Shown piece by piece: positions 18,233 through 27,902 of a stretch of DNA of 64,000 nt. The notes under the pieces are model-generated. The model saw only the letters and a program-made list of their open reading frames with translations. It had not been told where the DNA came from and made no database searches. Origin of the DNA: an uncultured Tropicimonas sp. (GTDB lineage Bacteria > Pseudomonadota > Alphaproteobacteria > Rhodobacterales > Rhodobacteraceae). Position 1 is the first letter of the stretch; every line of letters starts with the position of its first letter. The stretch spans positions 62,001 to 126,000 of the forward strand of contig CANMIP010000010.1 of the NCBI GenBank assembly GCA_947497945.1. The letters run 5' to 3'. The position numbers and the translations under genes are program-made.

Positions 18233-19182
18233 GCGGGAAACTGGCCGTCATCCTGCCGATCTATGACGGGGCTGCCACGCTGGAGCGCACGCTCCGCTCG
18301 CTGCCCGCCGACCGGGCGCAAGAGCTGGAGATCGTCGCCGTTGTGCAGGCGTCGCAGGATGGATCCCGCGAGATCGTTGCCGAAGCGGCCAGGCATTTGC
18401 CGATCCGCATCATCGAGACCGAGGCGGGCAGCAACTGGGTCCGGAACACCAATATCGGCCTTGAGGCGGCAAGCGCGGACATCGTCACCATGCTGCACCA
18501 GGACGATATCTGGCTGCCCGGCCGCAAGGATGTGACCGACCGCCTGGTTGCGGACAATCCCGCAGCGTCGCTCTGGGCCCATCCGGCGCTTTATATCGAC
18601 GATGCGGACCGGAAGCTCGGACGGATCGGCCCTCCCTTCGGCGCGCGCCCGCGTTTGGTGCCGGGCGAGGAGGCGGTCCGCACCCTGCTCGTGCAGAACA
18701 CCATACCGCTGCCGGGGGCGGTATTCCGCCGTGACGCCGCGCTTGCGGAGGGCGGATTGCGCGAGGAGCTCTGGTACACGGCGGACTGGGATCTCTGGCT
18801 GCGTCTCGCGGCGCAGGGCGGGGTCGGCTGGTCCGCGGAACCGGCCGTCGCCTTTCGCCTGCACAGGAGGTCGCAGACCGTCCGCGGGTCCGCCGATGCA
18901 CGGGATTTCGCCGGCCAGCTCGCTGCGCCCATCGACCGCCACGCCGCGACCAATGACCTGCAGGAGCGCCAGCTTCTGCGCATGGCCCGCGCCTCCGCCG
19001 CGCTCAACAGCCTGCTGGCGGGGCGCTATCACGGCCAGCCGGCGGCGGCCGGCCCGTTCCTGAAGCAACTTCTGCCGCTTGGCCCGGTGGGTTGGGCCCG
19101 CTTTATGCGGCGCACGCAAATCGCCGCGCGGTTGTCGCCGCGCGCCCGGCTCTTTCTCCTCGGCCGGCAAAATCGTGACTGA
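18229..19182 (+). CDS. Family 2 glycosyltransferase
   Basis: This 317-residue soluble GT-A glycosyltransferase has LAVILPIYDGAATLERTLRS at the N-terminus, the nucleotide-sugar motif HQDDIW (DxD type, about residue 88) and acceptor-side ADWDLWLRLAAQG. The GTG start at 18229 overlaps the preceding stop as GTGA; no ATG fits as well. Sugar donor and acceptor cannot be named. Confidence 0.88.
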   Translation: MSGKLAVILPIYDGAATLERTLRSLPADRAQELEIVAVVQASQDGSREIVAEAARHLPIRIIETEAGSNWVRNTNIGLEAASADIVTMLHQDDIWLPGRKDVTDRLVADNPAASLWAHPALYIDDADRKLGRIGPPFGARPRLVPGEEAVRTLLVQNTIPLPGAVFRRDAALAEGGLREELWYTADWDLWLRLAAQGGVGWSAEPAVAFRLHRRSQTVRGSADARDFAGQLAAPIDRHAATNDLQERQLLRMARASAALNSLLAGRYHGQPAAAGPFLKQLLPLGPVGWARFMRRTQIAARLSPRARLFLLGRQNRD

Positions 19183-19201
19183 CTCGAAAGGTATTTCCCG
19201 C

Positions 19202-19846
19202 ATGGCATCTCCCGGAGCAACCATCCGCAACGCCCTCGGCCGCTACGAGCGCCCGGTCTCCGACGCCTATCGGAGCGTTTTCATCAACCTGGAGGACCTT
19301 GCGGCCCACATCCGTGGCTGGGTCCAGCCGACGCGGATTCTCGAAATCGGTTGCGGAGAAGGGGCCTTGGCCGAACTGCTGACCCGGGATTTTCCAGCGG
19401 CGGAATTCCTCGGGATCGACATCATCCGTCACCTCGGCCGGATGTATGACGGCCGGCGCGAAGGCGTCAGCTTCCGTCAGGTGGAGGCGCAGGTGCTGGC
19501 CACCGAGGCCCCGGGCCGGTTCGACCTGATCGTGCTGAACGACGTGTTGCACCACGTGCCCGATTCCGAGCGGGAAGAGATCCTGATTGCGGCCAGGACG
19601 CTTCTGACGCCGGACGGTGTCCTTATCTTCAAGGACTGGGTCCGCCGATCGACCCTGATCAACGCGGCCTGTTACGTGGCGGATGCCTATATCGGTGGCG
19701 ATCGGTCTGTCCGCTATATGGACCGGGCCGAGCAGGTCGGAATGCTGACCCGGGTCTTCGGTCCGTCTGCAATACGGGAGACGGCCTCGATCCGTCCCTG
19801 GGCCCAGAATCTTGCCTTCGTTATCCGGCCGGACCGGTCCAACTGA
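19202..19846 (+). CDS. Class I SAM-dependent methyltransferase
   Basis: This 214-residue enzyme has motif I ILEIGCGEGALAELL and a following acidic loop FLGIDII, then DLIVLNDVLHHVPDSEREEI (motif II/III region), typical of UbiE/type-11 methyltransferases. A GTG at 19175 overlapping the upstream stop is an alternative start; ATG 19202 has AAAGG 11 bases before it. The cluster context suggests methylation of a sugar or lipid carrier. Its stop abuts the stop of the convergent gene with no gap. Confidence 0.85.
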   Translation: MASPGATIRNALGRYERPVSDAYRSVFINLEDLAAHIRGWVQPTRILEIGCGEGALAELLTRDFPAAEFLGIDIIRHLGRMYDGRREGVSFRQVEAQVLATEAPGRFDLIVLNDVLHHVPDSEREEILIAARTLLTPDGVLIFKDWVRRSTLINAACYVADAYIGGDRSVRYMDRAEQVGMLTRVFGPSAIRETASIRPWAQNLAFVIRPDRSN

Positions 19847-21559
19847 TCACTGCGCCCGACGCGCCTCGGGGGGGCCGGGTTCATAGAGTGTCCCCTGCGG
19901 CAACCCGAAGCCCCAGATTTCCTCAGGCGACAGCGCGATCGCGTCTTGCGCCAGCCGGCCGAGATCGGCATCCGGCTTTTCAAACGCCAGCAGCGGCCGG
20001 TTGCGCAGGAACGGGTCATTGCGGATGAAATCCGGCAGGAACCAGATCGGCATCGCCGGGAACGCCACAAGATCCGCATCCATCGCGTCGATCCGTGCCT
20101 GCACTTCGGCCCGCGGGCCGACCTTCGTCTCGACCTGCCACGCCCGGACCGGCAGCAGCACGGCAAGCGACAACAGGAGTGCCGTCGCGGTCTGTCCCGC
20201 CAGGCGCGCCCGAACGGGCGGCGAGACGCTGGCGAAGCCGGCAACGGCCAGCAGGACCATGTTTCCCAGCACCGGATGGTAATAGCGCGCGCCCCAGCTC
20301 AGCATCTGGTTCGGCATCAGCACATGGGTTGCCGCAACCATCAGCACCACCCCGAGGGCCGCCAGTTTGGCGACCACGGGGATGCGGCGGAAGGAGGTCA
20401 GCGCCGCGGCGACCAGAAGAAGGATCGCCGGCGAGATCCAGAGCAGGTAGCGCAGCAGGTTGGCGGCAAGGAAATACCCGGTGAAGCTGGTCTCGGCGGT
20501 CTCCACCCTGTCGCTGTAGCGAAGGTAATCCTGGATATAGGCGATTTCCATCAGGCTGCGCGGCAGCACGGATGCGTCTCCCGTCTGCACCCAGGTCGCG
20601 ATTTCGTGCCAGGCCATCCAGAACAGCAGGGCGACGGCGTAGACGACGACATAGATCGCCAGCCGCCAACGCGGTCCGAAAGCGCCGAAGAGCAGGCCGG
20701 CCAGGAACGGCACCGCGAAGAGCGGGTGGATATGGACCTGGTGCAACCCGATCGCCAGCGCGCCGACAAGGGCCGCCGCGACATGCGCCCATGTCGTCCC
20801 GCGCAGGAACAGCGCCAGCCAGACCAGGTTGAAGGCGAGGTGGGCGGGATAGGAGAAACCGCTCCCGGAATTGATCAGGAACTGCGCGCTGGCCAGCAGG
20901 AGCAGCGCGGCGAGGCCGGGCGCGAGACGCTCTTCCGGAAACACCCGGCGGGCGATATCGGCCATCGCCCAGATGCTGATCGCCGCCATCAGCGGGTTGA
21001 GCAGGTTCAGCCCGGCCAGCTGCGGTGTCGCCACGATGAGCGCGGCGTGCATCGGCCGGTAATTGCTGGTCCAGAGCGCCCGCGCTTCATCCACATAGGT
21101 GAAATAGGGTTGCAGGTTCTGGTGCAGGGCCAGCGCGGCCGTGTCGAGCTTTGCGAGGAGAAACCCTTCGCGAAAGATCTCGGCCTGGAAGGTCGGCATG
21201 AACTCGTCCAGCGACATCGGGTAGCCGTGAAAGACGGCAAGGCCGATCAGGACGCTCAGAGCGAAGGCGGAAAGGCTTGTCGCGGCGACCGGCCCGGTCT
21301 GTCCGGCCCGCTCCAGCCAGCCCGAGAGGCCGGCCAGGGGCAGGAGCATCGCCAGGACGAGAACGGCGCCGCTCAGCCCCCCCCCAATCCCGTCCTGTGC
21401 CGCGAAAATGAGCAGCGAGGACAGGTGTTCGCCGCGCGCGGCATCTGCCGCGGCGATCCCGTTTGCGCGCAGGGCATATGCCAGGCAGAGCGCGCCGGCG
21501 ACCGGCAGCAGGGACAGAAACATCCAGCGCGTGAAAAGCTTGTTCTCGGAAAATGTCAT
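19847..21559 (-). CDS. GT39-like membrane glycosyltransferase
   Basis: This 570-residue protein has about 12 membrane helices and a soluble C-terminal tail. The first large loop carries HGYPMSLDEFMPTFQAEIF; the Asp-Glu pair there matches the catalytic motif of GT39/GT83 (PMT/ArnT-like) enzymes that use polyprenyl-phosphate sugars. That complements the DPM1-like enzyme of the opposite strand. ATG 21559 was chosen because the protein becomes hydrophobic right after it. It is convergent with the methyltransferase gene. The acceptor is unknown. Confidence 0.75.
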   Translation of the reverse strand: MTFSENKLFTRWMFLSLLPVAGALCLAYALRANGIAAADAARGEHLSSLLIFAAQDGIGGGLSGAVLVLAMLLPLAGLSGWLERAGQTGPVAATSLSAFALSVLIGLAVFHGYPMSLDEFMPTFQAEIFREGFLLAKLDTAALALHQNLQPYFTYVDEARALWTSNYRPMHAALIVATPQLAGLNLLNPLMAAISIWAMADIARRVFPEERLAPGLAALLLLASAQFLINSGSGFSYPAHLAFNLVWLALFLRGTTWAHVAAALVGALAIGLHQVHIHPLFAVPFLAGLLFGAFGPRWRLAIYVVVYAVALLFWMAWHEIATWVQTGDASVLPRSLMEIAYIQDYLRYSDRVETAETSFTGYFLAANLLRYLLWISPAILLLVAAALTSFRRIPVVAKLAALGVVLMVAATHVLMPNQMLSWGARYYHPVLGNMVLLAVAGFASVSPPVRARLAGQTATALLLSLAVLLPVRAWQVETKVGPRAEVQARIDAMDADLVAFPAMPIWFLPDFIRNDPFLRNRPLLAFEKPDADLGRLAQDAIALSPEEIWGFGLPQGTLYEPGPPEARRAQ

Positions 21560-21909
21560 GAAATGCCCGGTCCGGTCCTTGCCTATGCACTGTCGCGACG
21601 CGAATGTTCTTGCCGCGACCGTCTGTTTTCTCCGTGTCTGGCAGACCAGAGATCGGAGAACAACGTTCCGCCGGGATGTTACGGCTGGCGGCCGGGCACT
21701 GGCACCGGATGCGCGCGATCGGCATGCATTCTGGAGCATTTCGGCCACACCCGCTGCTGCCCGCGCCTCGGCGCGCTGGCCCCCGGCGCGCAGGATCCCG
21801 GGCACGCAGCGCATCCCGATCGATGCGCCGTGCCGGCGGACACAAGGTCAGCTTGATTGGCTGATGTCATTCAATCGCGGAGGCTGGAGCCGTCCGAAGC
21901 CCGCGCGCC
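21560..21909. other. Intergenic region without recognised gene
   Basis: These 350 bases separate two minus-strand genes. Open frames exist on both strands but are Arg/Pro/Ala-rich and match no known family by eye. It must hold the promoter of the GT39-like gene; no clear box was found. Confidence 0.4.
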
Positions 21910-22674
21910 TCACGTGCCGGCGGCAAAGGACCTCTCGATCTCCTTCTTCGTCTTCCGGAGGGCGCGCTCGATCCGGCTGCGGGTATCGCCGAGGCGCGTC
22001 GACGGCACCGGCACCGAAATCGCATGCAGCTCGCCGCCCCAGTCGCGAAAGGCAAAGCCGATCCCCGAGATCCCGGGCGTGTGCTCGTCGAGGTCATAGG
22101 CCAGGCCGGTCTCGCGGACACGCGCGAGCGCGTCCAGCAAGTCCTGCGGGTCGGCCCGGTTCCCGGTCCGCTCCCATTCGGCTCGGATCAGTTTCAGCGC
22201 CTCGTCCTCGGGCAGCTCGGCCAGGCAGGCGCGCCCATTGGCGGAGGTCGTCAGCGGAAACACCTCACCCACCTTCGAGACGGTGGTCAGGCGATGGGTG
22301 CCCGGGACCTGATCGAGAAACACCATGCCGGCCCCGCGCAGGACGGCCAGGTCCGCGGTCTCGCCGGTCTGCTGGGTCAGCTCGGTCAGGAGCAGCCGGC
22401 AATGCTCGACGATATTGTACTGCGCCGATCCGGCCAGGGAGGCGAGCTCCGGACCAAGCCTCAGCCCATGCCCCTTGGGGTCGCTGATCACGAAGTTCTC
22501 CGACGCCAGCGCGCCCGTGATTCTCTGCACCGTAGAGCGGGGCAGGCCCACCTTCACCGCGATCTGTCCCAGGCTCATTCCCGACTGGGATTCCTTCAGT
22601 GCCCGGAGGATCGTGGCGGCGCGAGAAATGACCTGGATTCCCGATCGCCCGTTTTTATCTTCTGTTTCAGCCAC
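21910..22674 (-). CDS. IclR-family transcriptional regulator
   Basis: This 254-residue regulator has an N-terminal winged HTH (SLGQIAVKVGLPRSTVQRIT, about residues 34-53) and a C-terminal effector domain (TANLAVLRGAG-type region ETADLAVLRGAGMVFLDQV; LTTSANGRACLAELPEDEA). It is divergent from the catabolic operon at 22843-31433, the usual arrangement for an IclR protein controlling it. The effector is unknown. Confidence 0.92.
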   Translation of the reverse strand: MAETEDKNGRSGIQVISRAATILRALKESQSGMSLGQIAVKVGLPRSTVQRITGALASENFVISDPKGHGLRLGPELASLAGSAQYNIVEHCRLLLTELTQQTGETADLAVLRGAGMVFLDQVPGTHRLTTVSKVGEVFPLTTSANGRACLAELPEDEALKLIRAEWERTGNRADPQDLLDALARVRETGLAYDLDEHTPGISGIGFAFRDWGGELHAISVPVPSTRLGDTRSRIERALRKTKKEIERSFAAGT

Positions 22675-22808
22675 ATGACCCTCCCGGGGATTTCTTGAAC
22701 TCTACCTCGTGACACTATGCACATTCCGAGCAAACCGCAATGCGATGCACCCGCATCATCATTCGGGACAGGCGGGAGGAGCCATCCTGACAAGTTGAAC
22801 CCGAAAAG

Positions 22809-22823
22809 CGCCGGTCACCGGCG
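22809..22823. promoter_or_regulatory. Palindrome in the leader of the catabolic operon
   Basis: CGCCGGTCACCGGCG is a 7-bp perfect inverted repeat around one base, 20 bases before the cyclase ATG. A second short dyad, GATGC-ACCC-GCATC, lies at 22744-22757. Either may be an operator for the divergent IclR protein; the first could also fold in the mRNA leader near the ribosome-binding site GAGGAG. Confidence 0.4.
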
Positions 22824-22842
22824 AACAGAGGAGCTGTGCCCA

Positions 22843-23679
22843 ATGGTCAAAATCCGCGGCATCGAATTTCAGGGAAATACCGAGAACGACATGGGGCTGG
22901 AGTTCTACAACCTCAGCCACCGCTACGGTTTCCAATGCCCGAACTGGCCGTATTTCAAGGACGTCCAGATCGATCGCAAGCATTACATGGCGAAATCCGG
23001 CGTGCTGAGCCAGACCATCACCACGACGATGCATGTCACCACTCACATCGATGCCCCGGCCCATGTGGTCCAGGGAACGCCCTTTATCGACGAGGTTCCG
23101 CTGCCGCATTTCTTCGGCACGGGCCTCGTCGTGTCGGTCCCCAAGAAGAAATGGGAACAGATCACCGCCGATGACCTGGAGAAGGCCTGCGGCCATGCAA
23201 TCCGCAAGGGCGACGTGCTGATCCTCAACACCGGCTGGCACAAGCAATACGAGGATGGCGATTACTTCGCCTATTGCCCGGGCCTCGTTCCCTCGGCGGC
23301 CGACTGGATGATCGAAAAGGGCGTGAAGGTTGTCGGTCATGACACCCAGGCCAATGACCACCCGCTGGCCACCGCGATCGGCCCGCAGCGCAATGGCCCG
23401 ATCCTGCCGCATCTGGAGAAGGAATACCTGGAATGGTCTGGCGGCACACTCTGGGAGGTCGATTTCCCGGAATGGGAGCCGGTGCACCAGAAGCTCTTCT
23501 CCAAAGGCATCCTCGGCATCGAGGATGTCGGCGGCGACCTCGATGCGGTCACCGGCAAGCGATGCACCTTCGCCTTCTTCCCCTGGAACTGGGATCGCGG
23601 CGACGGCTGCATCATCCGCCTCGTGGCGATGATCGACAAGGGACAGCAATACCGCATCGAAGCGGGCGAGACGTTCTGA
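22843..23679 (+). CDS. Cyclase-family metal-dependent hydrolase
   Basis: This 278-residue protein belongs to the cyclase/kynurenine-formamidase-like family. The metal motif HVTTHIDAPAH (His64, His68, Asp70, His74) fits the family's HxxxHxDxxxH pattern. Such enzymes hydrolyse amides, lactones or N-formyl bonds. ATG 22843 follows GAGGAG with 10-base spacing; the open frame upstream is unconserved leader. As the first gene of the operon it may open the ring or amide of the imported compound. Confidence 0.88.
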   Translation: MVKIRGIEFQGNTENDMGLEFYNLSHRYGFQCPNWPYFKDVQIDRKHYMAKSGVLSQTITTTMHVTTHIDAPAHVVQGTPFIDEVPLPHFFGTGLVVSVPKKKWEQITADDLEKACGHAIRKGDVLILNTGWHKQYEDGDYFAYCPGLVPSAADWMIEKGVKVVGHDTQANDHPLATAIGPQRNGPILPHLEKEYLEWSGGTLWEVDFPEWEPVHQKLFSKGILGIEDVGGDLDAVTGKRCTFAFFPWNWDRGDGCIIRLVAMIDKGQQYRIEAGETF

Positions 23680-23740
23680 TCCGGCCGGGCCGCCCGGCGC
23701 GAGGGCGGCCCGCCACACCGGAACGACAAGGGAGGACATC

Positions 23741-24085
23741 ATGCACGTGAAGCGTTTCAGCGACGCACAGCCCTACGAGGCCCCCAATCACCACGCCTGC
23801 TTCGGCCTGCGCCTGCAGGGCTTCGAGGCGGGCGGGCCGGAGAACCAGTGGGTCGGGCTGAGCCAGTTCCTGCCGGGCGGTGGCGCCGGTCCGGACAAGA
23901 CCCCGTTCGAGAAGGTCTATGTCGTGCTTGAGGGCGAGATGACCGTCGAGGTCGATGGCGAGGAGACCGTTCTGGGCAAGTTCGACAGCTGCACCATTCC
24001 GCCGAACGAGACGCGCCTTGTGACCAACAAGAGCAATCTGACCGCGCAGATGCTGGTCGTGATCCCCTATCCGCCGGAGTCCTGA
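23741..24085 (+). CDS. Cupin-domain protein
   Basis: This 114-residue protein forms a single small cupin barrel: VVLEGEMTVEVDGEE (motif 1 region) and FDSCTIPPNETRLVTNKS (motif 2). The usual metal histidines are mostly absent (GxxxPxG and HxH are not seen), so it may be a non-metal or sensory/isomerase cupin. AAGGGAGGA precedes the ATG. It sits one base before the SDR gene. Confidence 0.85.
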   Translation: MHVKRFSDAQPYEAPNHHACFGLRLQGFEAGGPENQWVGLSQFLPGGGAGPDKTPFEKVYVVLEGEMTVEVDGEETVLGKFDSCTIPPNETRLVTNKSNLTAQMLVVIPYPPES

Positions 24086-24086
24086 G

Positions 24087-24881
24087 ATGAACGTGATGCA
24101 AAATCCGCTGTCGATGTTCGACGTGAAGGGCGATGTCGCGCTGATCACCGGCGCGTCGGGCGCCTTCGGGATGGTCGCCGCGCGGATCCTGGCCGGGGCG
24201 GGCTGCAAGCTGGTGCTCGTTGCCGGCAACCCGGAGGCGCTGGACGAGATCTCCGGCGAATGCCGGGAGTTGGGTGCCGAGGTCACGGCGATCAACACAA
24301 GGCCGGGCGACGAGGAGACCTGCGAAGGGCTGGTCGCGCAGGCGGTCGAGGCCTATGGCAAGCTCGATATCCTTGTCGTCGCATCCGGCATGAACAAGGT
24401 GGCGCTGGTCACGGAGATGGAGCCGGAGACCTTCACATCGGTGATGGATGCCAATGTGACCCAGAGTTGGCTTCTGGCTCGGGCCGCGGCGCGGCAGATG
24501 AAGGAGCAGGGCTCCGGCAAGATCGTTCTTGTCTCCTCCGCGCGCGGGCTTCTCGGCCATCCGGCCGGCTATTCGGCCTATTGCGCGTCGAAATCCGCCG
24601 TCGACGGGATCACCAAGGCGCTCGGCTGCGAATTGGCCGCCTCCGGCATCATTGTGAACGCCATTGCGCCGACGGTCTTTCGCTCGCCGCTCACCGCCTG
24701 GATGTTCGAGGACAGCGAGGAGGCGAAGAAGGTCCGCACGGGCTTCCTGGCCCGCGTGCCGGTCGGTCGGTTGGGCGAACCCGAAGACCTCGCCGGTCCG
24801 CTGCTGTTCCTCGCGTCGAAAGCGTCGGATTTCTACACCGGCCATATCCTCTATGCCGATGGCGGTTACACGGCGGGCTGA
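24087..24881 (+). CDS. Short-chain dehydrogenase/reductase
   Basis: This 264-residue classical SDR has the nucleotide-binding motif TGASGAFG (residues 21-28), catalytic Ser150/151 in VLVSSARG, Tyr165-x3-Lys169 in YCASK, and the C-terminal SDFYTGHILYADGGYTAG. The usual NNAG is replaced by VASGMN. It probably oxidises or reduces a hydroxyl group in the pathway of this operon, with NAD(P). Confidence 0.92.
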   Translation: MNVMQNPLSMFDVKGDVALITGASGAFGMVAARILAGAGCKLVLVAGNPEALDEISGECRELGAEVTAINTRPGDEETCEGLVAQAVEAYGKLDILVVASGMNKVALVTEMEPETFTSVMDANVTQSWLLARAAARQMKEQGSGKIVLVSSARGLLGHPAGYSAYCASKSAVDGITKALGCELAASGIIVNAIAPTVFRSPLTAWMFEDSEEAKKVRTGFLARVPVGRLGEPEDLAGPLLFLASKASDFYTGHILYADGGYTAG

Positions 24882-24884
24882 TCG

Positions 24885-25814
24885 ATGATGGCGCGGACAT
24901 ATCATATCGCTGTCATCGGCGCCGGGCTCATGGGGCACGGTATTGCCCTCACGCTGGCCCGGGCCGGGCATTCGGTGGCGATCACCGACCCGGTGGCCGA
25001 CGCGCGGGACAGCGTCTCGGCCCGGATCGCGCAGAGCATGGAGGCCATGGGGATCGGCGCGGGCGAGAGTACCGGGACGTTGGAACGGGTCGAGGTCGTC
25101 GAAAATACCGCCGGCGCTGTCAGCCGGGCCGATATGGTCTTCGAGGCCGCGCCGGAGAAGATGGCGCTCAAGCAGGCGATCTTTGCCGAGGTGGAGGCGC
25201 ATGCGCCGGAGGCCTGTATCCTTGCCTCCAACACTTCCGTCATGCCGATCACCGAGATCATGTCGGGCCTGCGCGTGAAGGCGCGCGCGCTCGGCACGCA
25301 TTGGTGGAACCCGCCGCACATGATCCCGCTGGTCGAGATCATCAAGACCGAATGGACCGACCCGGGCGTCGCGCAGGCCATGTTCGCCCTGCTGGAAGAT
25401 GCCGGCAAGACGCCGGTCATGGTGGAAAAGGATGTGCCCGGCTTCATCGGCAACCGCATGCAGCATGCGCTGTGGCGCGAAGCCGTCAGCCTCGTGGAGA
25501 ACGGAATCTGCTCGGCGGAGGCGGTCGACACGGTGGTGAAATCCTGCTTCGGCCGGCGTCTTGCCGTGCTGGGGCCGCTGGAAAACGCCGACCTGGTCGG
25601 CACGGACCTGACGCTCGACATCCACCGCACCGTCCTTGCCGACCTGGAGGACCGCAAGGGGCCGTCGCCCTATCTGGAGAAGCTCGTGGCCGACGGCAAA
25701 CTCGGCATGAAAGCGGGCGAAGGGTTCCGCAACTGGACGGCAGAGGAGGCTGATGCAGTGCGTGCCCGCGTGGCGCGCCACCTGACGAAACTCGAAGGCA
25801 TACTGGAAGAATGA
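24885..25814 (+). CDS. 3-hydroxyacyl-CoA dehydrogenase family protein
   Basis: This 309-residue NAD-dependent dehydrogenase begins with a Rossmann motif, AVIGAGLMGHGIALTLARAG. The active-site region ALGTHWWNPPHMIPLVEII holds the catalytic His, and the FIGNRMQHALWREAVSL helix is typical of the C-terminal domain. It resembles 3-hydroxybutyryl-CoA, carnitine and L-gulonate dehydrogenases; sequence alone does not separate these. A second ATG at 24888 is equally possible. Its likely product, a 3-keto acid, would suit the BKACE enzyme at the operon end. Confidence 0.88.
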   Translation: MMARTYHIAVIGAGLMGHGIALTLARAGHSVAITDPVADARDSVSARIAQSMEAMGIGAGESTGTLERVEVVENTAGAVSRADMVFEAAPEKMALKQAIFAEVEAHAPEACILASNTSVMPITEIMSGLRVKARALGTHWWNPPHMIPLVEIIKTEWTDPGVAQAMFALLEDAGKTPVMVEKDVPGFIGNRMQHALWREAVSLVENGICSAEAVDTVVKSCFGRRLAVLGPLENADLVGTDLTLDIHRTVLADLEDRKGPSPYLEKLVADGKLGMKAGEGFRNWTAEEADAVRARVARHLTKLEGILEE

Positions 25815-25851
25815 CAACAGCCGGCGGGGAGGCCGGCGAAAGGGAGGACAC

Positions 25852-27132
25852 ATGACCAAACTCATCAAAAACCCGAACCGCCGCGGCTTCCTGCTCGGGG
25901 CCACCGCGACACTGGCCGCGCCGGCGATCCTGCGCAGCGGCCGCGCCTATGCGGCGAACCCGGTGCTGAAGGTGGGCCATGTCAGCCCGCGCACCGGTCC
26001 GCTCGCCGGCTTTGCGGAGGCCGACGAATACGTGCTCGGCGCCATCCAGGAGGCGTTCAATGCCGGGCTGGAGAACAATGGCAAGTCGTGGTCGGTGGAG
26101 ATTATCTCCAAGGACAGCCAGTCCAACCCCAACCGCGCCGCAGAGGTGGCCGCGGACCTGATCCTCGGCGACGAGGTCGATATCCTCGTGGCCGCCTCGA
26201 CGCCCGACACGGTGAACCCGGTCGCCGACCAGGCCGAGGTCAACGAGGTGCCCTGCATCACCACGGATTGCCCCTGGCAGCCCTATTTCTTCGGCCGCAA
26301 CGGGGTGCCGGGCGAGGGCTTCGCCTCGACCTATCACTTCTTCTGGGGGCTGGAGGACGTGATCGGCGCTTTCCTCGATATGTGGGGCCAGGCCGATGTT
26401 GCCAGGAAGGTTGGCGGTCTCTTCCCCAATGACGCGGATGGCAATGCCTGGGGCGATGCCGAGAACGGTCTGCCCAAGCCGCTTGCCGCCGCCGGCTATG
26501 AGCTCGTCGATCCGGGCCGCTACCAGCCGCTCTCGGACGATTTCTCCAACCAGATCGCCGCGTTCAAGTCGGCCGGCTGCGAGATCGTCACCGGCAACAT
26601 GATCCCGCCCGATTTCGCGACCTTCTGGGCGCAATCGGCGCAGCAGGGTTTCGCGCCCAGGATCGTCACCATCGGCAAGGCGCTGCTCTTCCCGTCGGTG
26701 ATCGAGAGCCTGGGGGAGCGGGGCGATGGTCTCAGCTCCGAGGTCTGGTGGTCGCCCAATCACCCGTTCTCCTCGTCGCTCACCGGCGCCTCCGCGAAAG
26801 AGCTTGCCGAGGGCTATTCCGCTGCCTCCGGCCGTCCCTGGACCCAGCCCATCGGCTTCAAGCACGCACTCTTCGAGGTCGTGGCCGACGTGATCAAGCG
26901 GGCCGAGGACCTCGAGGATCCCGAGGCCATCGTCTCGGCTATCGCGGGGACCAACATTGACACGATTGTCGGCCCGGTGAACTGGGCCAACGGGCCGATC
27001 AACAATGTCACCAAGACGCCGCTGGTCGCGGGCCAGTGGCAGAAGGATGGCGATGCGATGGATCTCAAGATCGTCGCCAATTCCGACGCACCGAACATCC
27101 CGCTGACCGGCGATCTGAAGCTTCTCGGCTGA
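25852..27132 (+). CDS. LIV-type ABC transporter substrate-binding protein
   Basis: This 426-residue periplasmic protein carries a Tat-like signal (NRRGFLLGATATLAAPAIL, cleavage near AYA-ANP). The mature part starts LKVGHVSPRTGPLAGFAEAD, typical of the type-1 Leu/Ile/Val-binding fold. AAGGGAGGA precedes the ATG. It serves the ATPases and permeases at 27182-30500. Relatives bind amino acids, amides and aromatic acids; the ligand here is unknown. Confidence 0.92.
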   Translation: MTKLIKNPNRRGFLLGATATLAAPAILRSGRAYAANPVLKVGHVSPRTGPLAGFAEADEYVLGAIQEAFNAGLENNGKSWSVEIISKDSQSNPNRAAEVAADLILGDEVDILVAASTPDTVNPVADQAEVNEVPCITTDCPWQPYFFGRNGVPGEGFASTYHFFWGLEDVIGAFLDMWGQADVARKVGGLFPNDADGNAWGDAENGLPKPLAAAGYELVDPGRYQPLSDDFSNQIAAFKSAGCEIVTGNMIPPDFATFWAQSAQQGFAPRIVTIGKALLFPSVIESLGERGDGLSSEVWWSPNHPFSSSLTGASAKELAEGYSAASGRPWTQPIGFKHALFEVVADVIKRAEDLEDPEAIVSAIAGTNIDTIVGPVNWANGPINNVTKTPLVAGQWQKDGDAMDLKIVANSDAPNIPLTGDLKLLG

Positions 27133-27181
27133 AGACCGGGGCGGCTGGCAACGGCCGCCCCCCAATTTCCCGGGGACCGCG

Positions 27182-27902
27182 ATGACCGCCATTCTGAAAC
27201 TCGATGGCCTGTGCAAGGCATTCGGGGCCGTCAAGGTCGCCGAGGACCTGAGCTACGAGGTGGCCCAGGGCGAGGCCCTTGGCGTGATCGGCCCGAATGG
27301 CGCCGGCAAGACCTCGATGTTCAACCTGATCGCGGGCACGCTGGGCGCGAGTCGCGGCGCGATCACCTTCGACGGGCAGGACGTGACCCGGGCAAGTGCC
27401 GCCAGGCGAAGCCATGCCGGCATCGCCCGTTCCTTCCAGGTGCCGCAGCCCTTCACCCACATGACCGTTTTCGAGAATGCGATGGTCGCGGCGACCCAGG
27501 CCGCCGGGCTGCGCGAGCACGCGGCCGAGCGGTTCTGCATCGAGGTGCTGGAACAGACCGGGCTGCTGGAAAAGGCCAACAGCCCGGCCGGCGCGCTGAC
27601 CCTGCTGGAGCGCAAGCGGCTGGAGCTGACCCGTGCGCTCTGCGCCCGTCCCAAGCTGCTCCTGCTCGACGAGATTGCGGGCGGGCTGACGGATGCGGAA
27701 TGCGTTTCGCTGATCCAGACCATCAAGGACATCCATGCCTCCGGCGTGACGATCATCTGGATCGAGCATGTCGTCCACGCGCTGCTGGAGGTGGTGGACC
27801 GGCTGATCGTGATCGATTTCGGCCGCAAGATCGCCGGGGGCGAGCCCCATGCCATCATGGAGAGCGCGCAGGTGAAGGAAATCTATCTGGGGATTGAAGC
27901 CG

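Noticed and set aside
19946-21856. A 636-codon plus-strand open frame opposite the GT39-like gene
   Set aside because: The minus strand shows clear membrane helices and the Asp-Glu motif; the plus frame is Arg/Gln/Gly-rich shadow.
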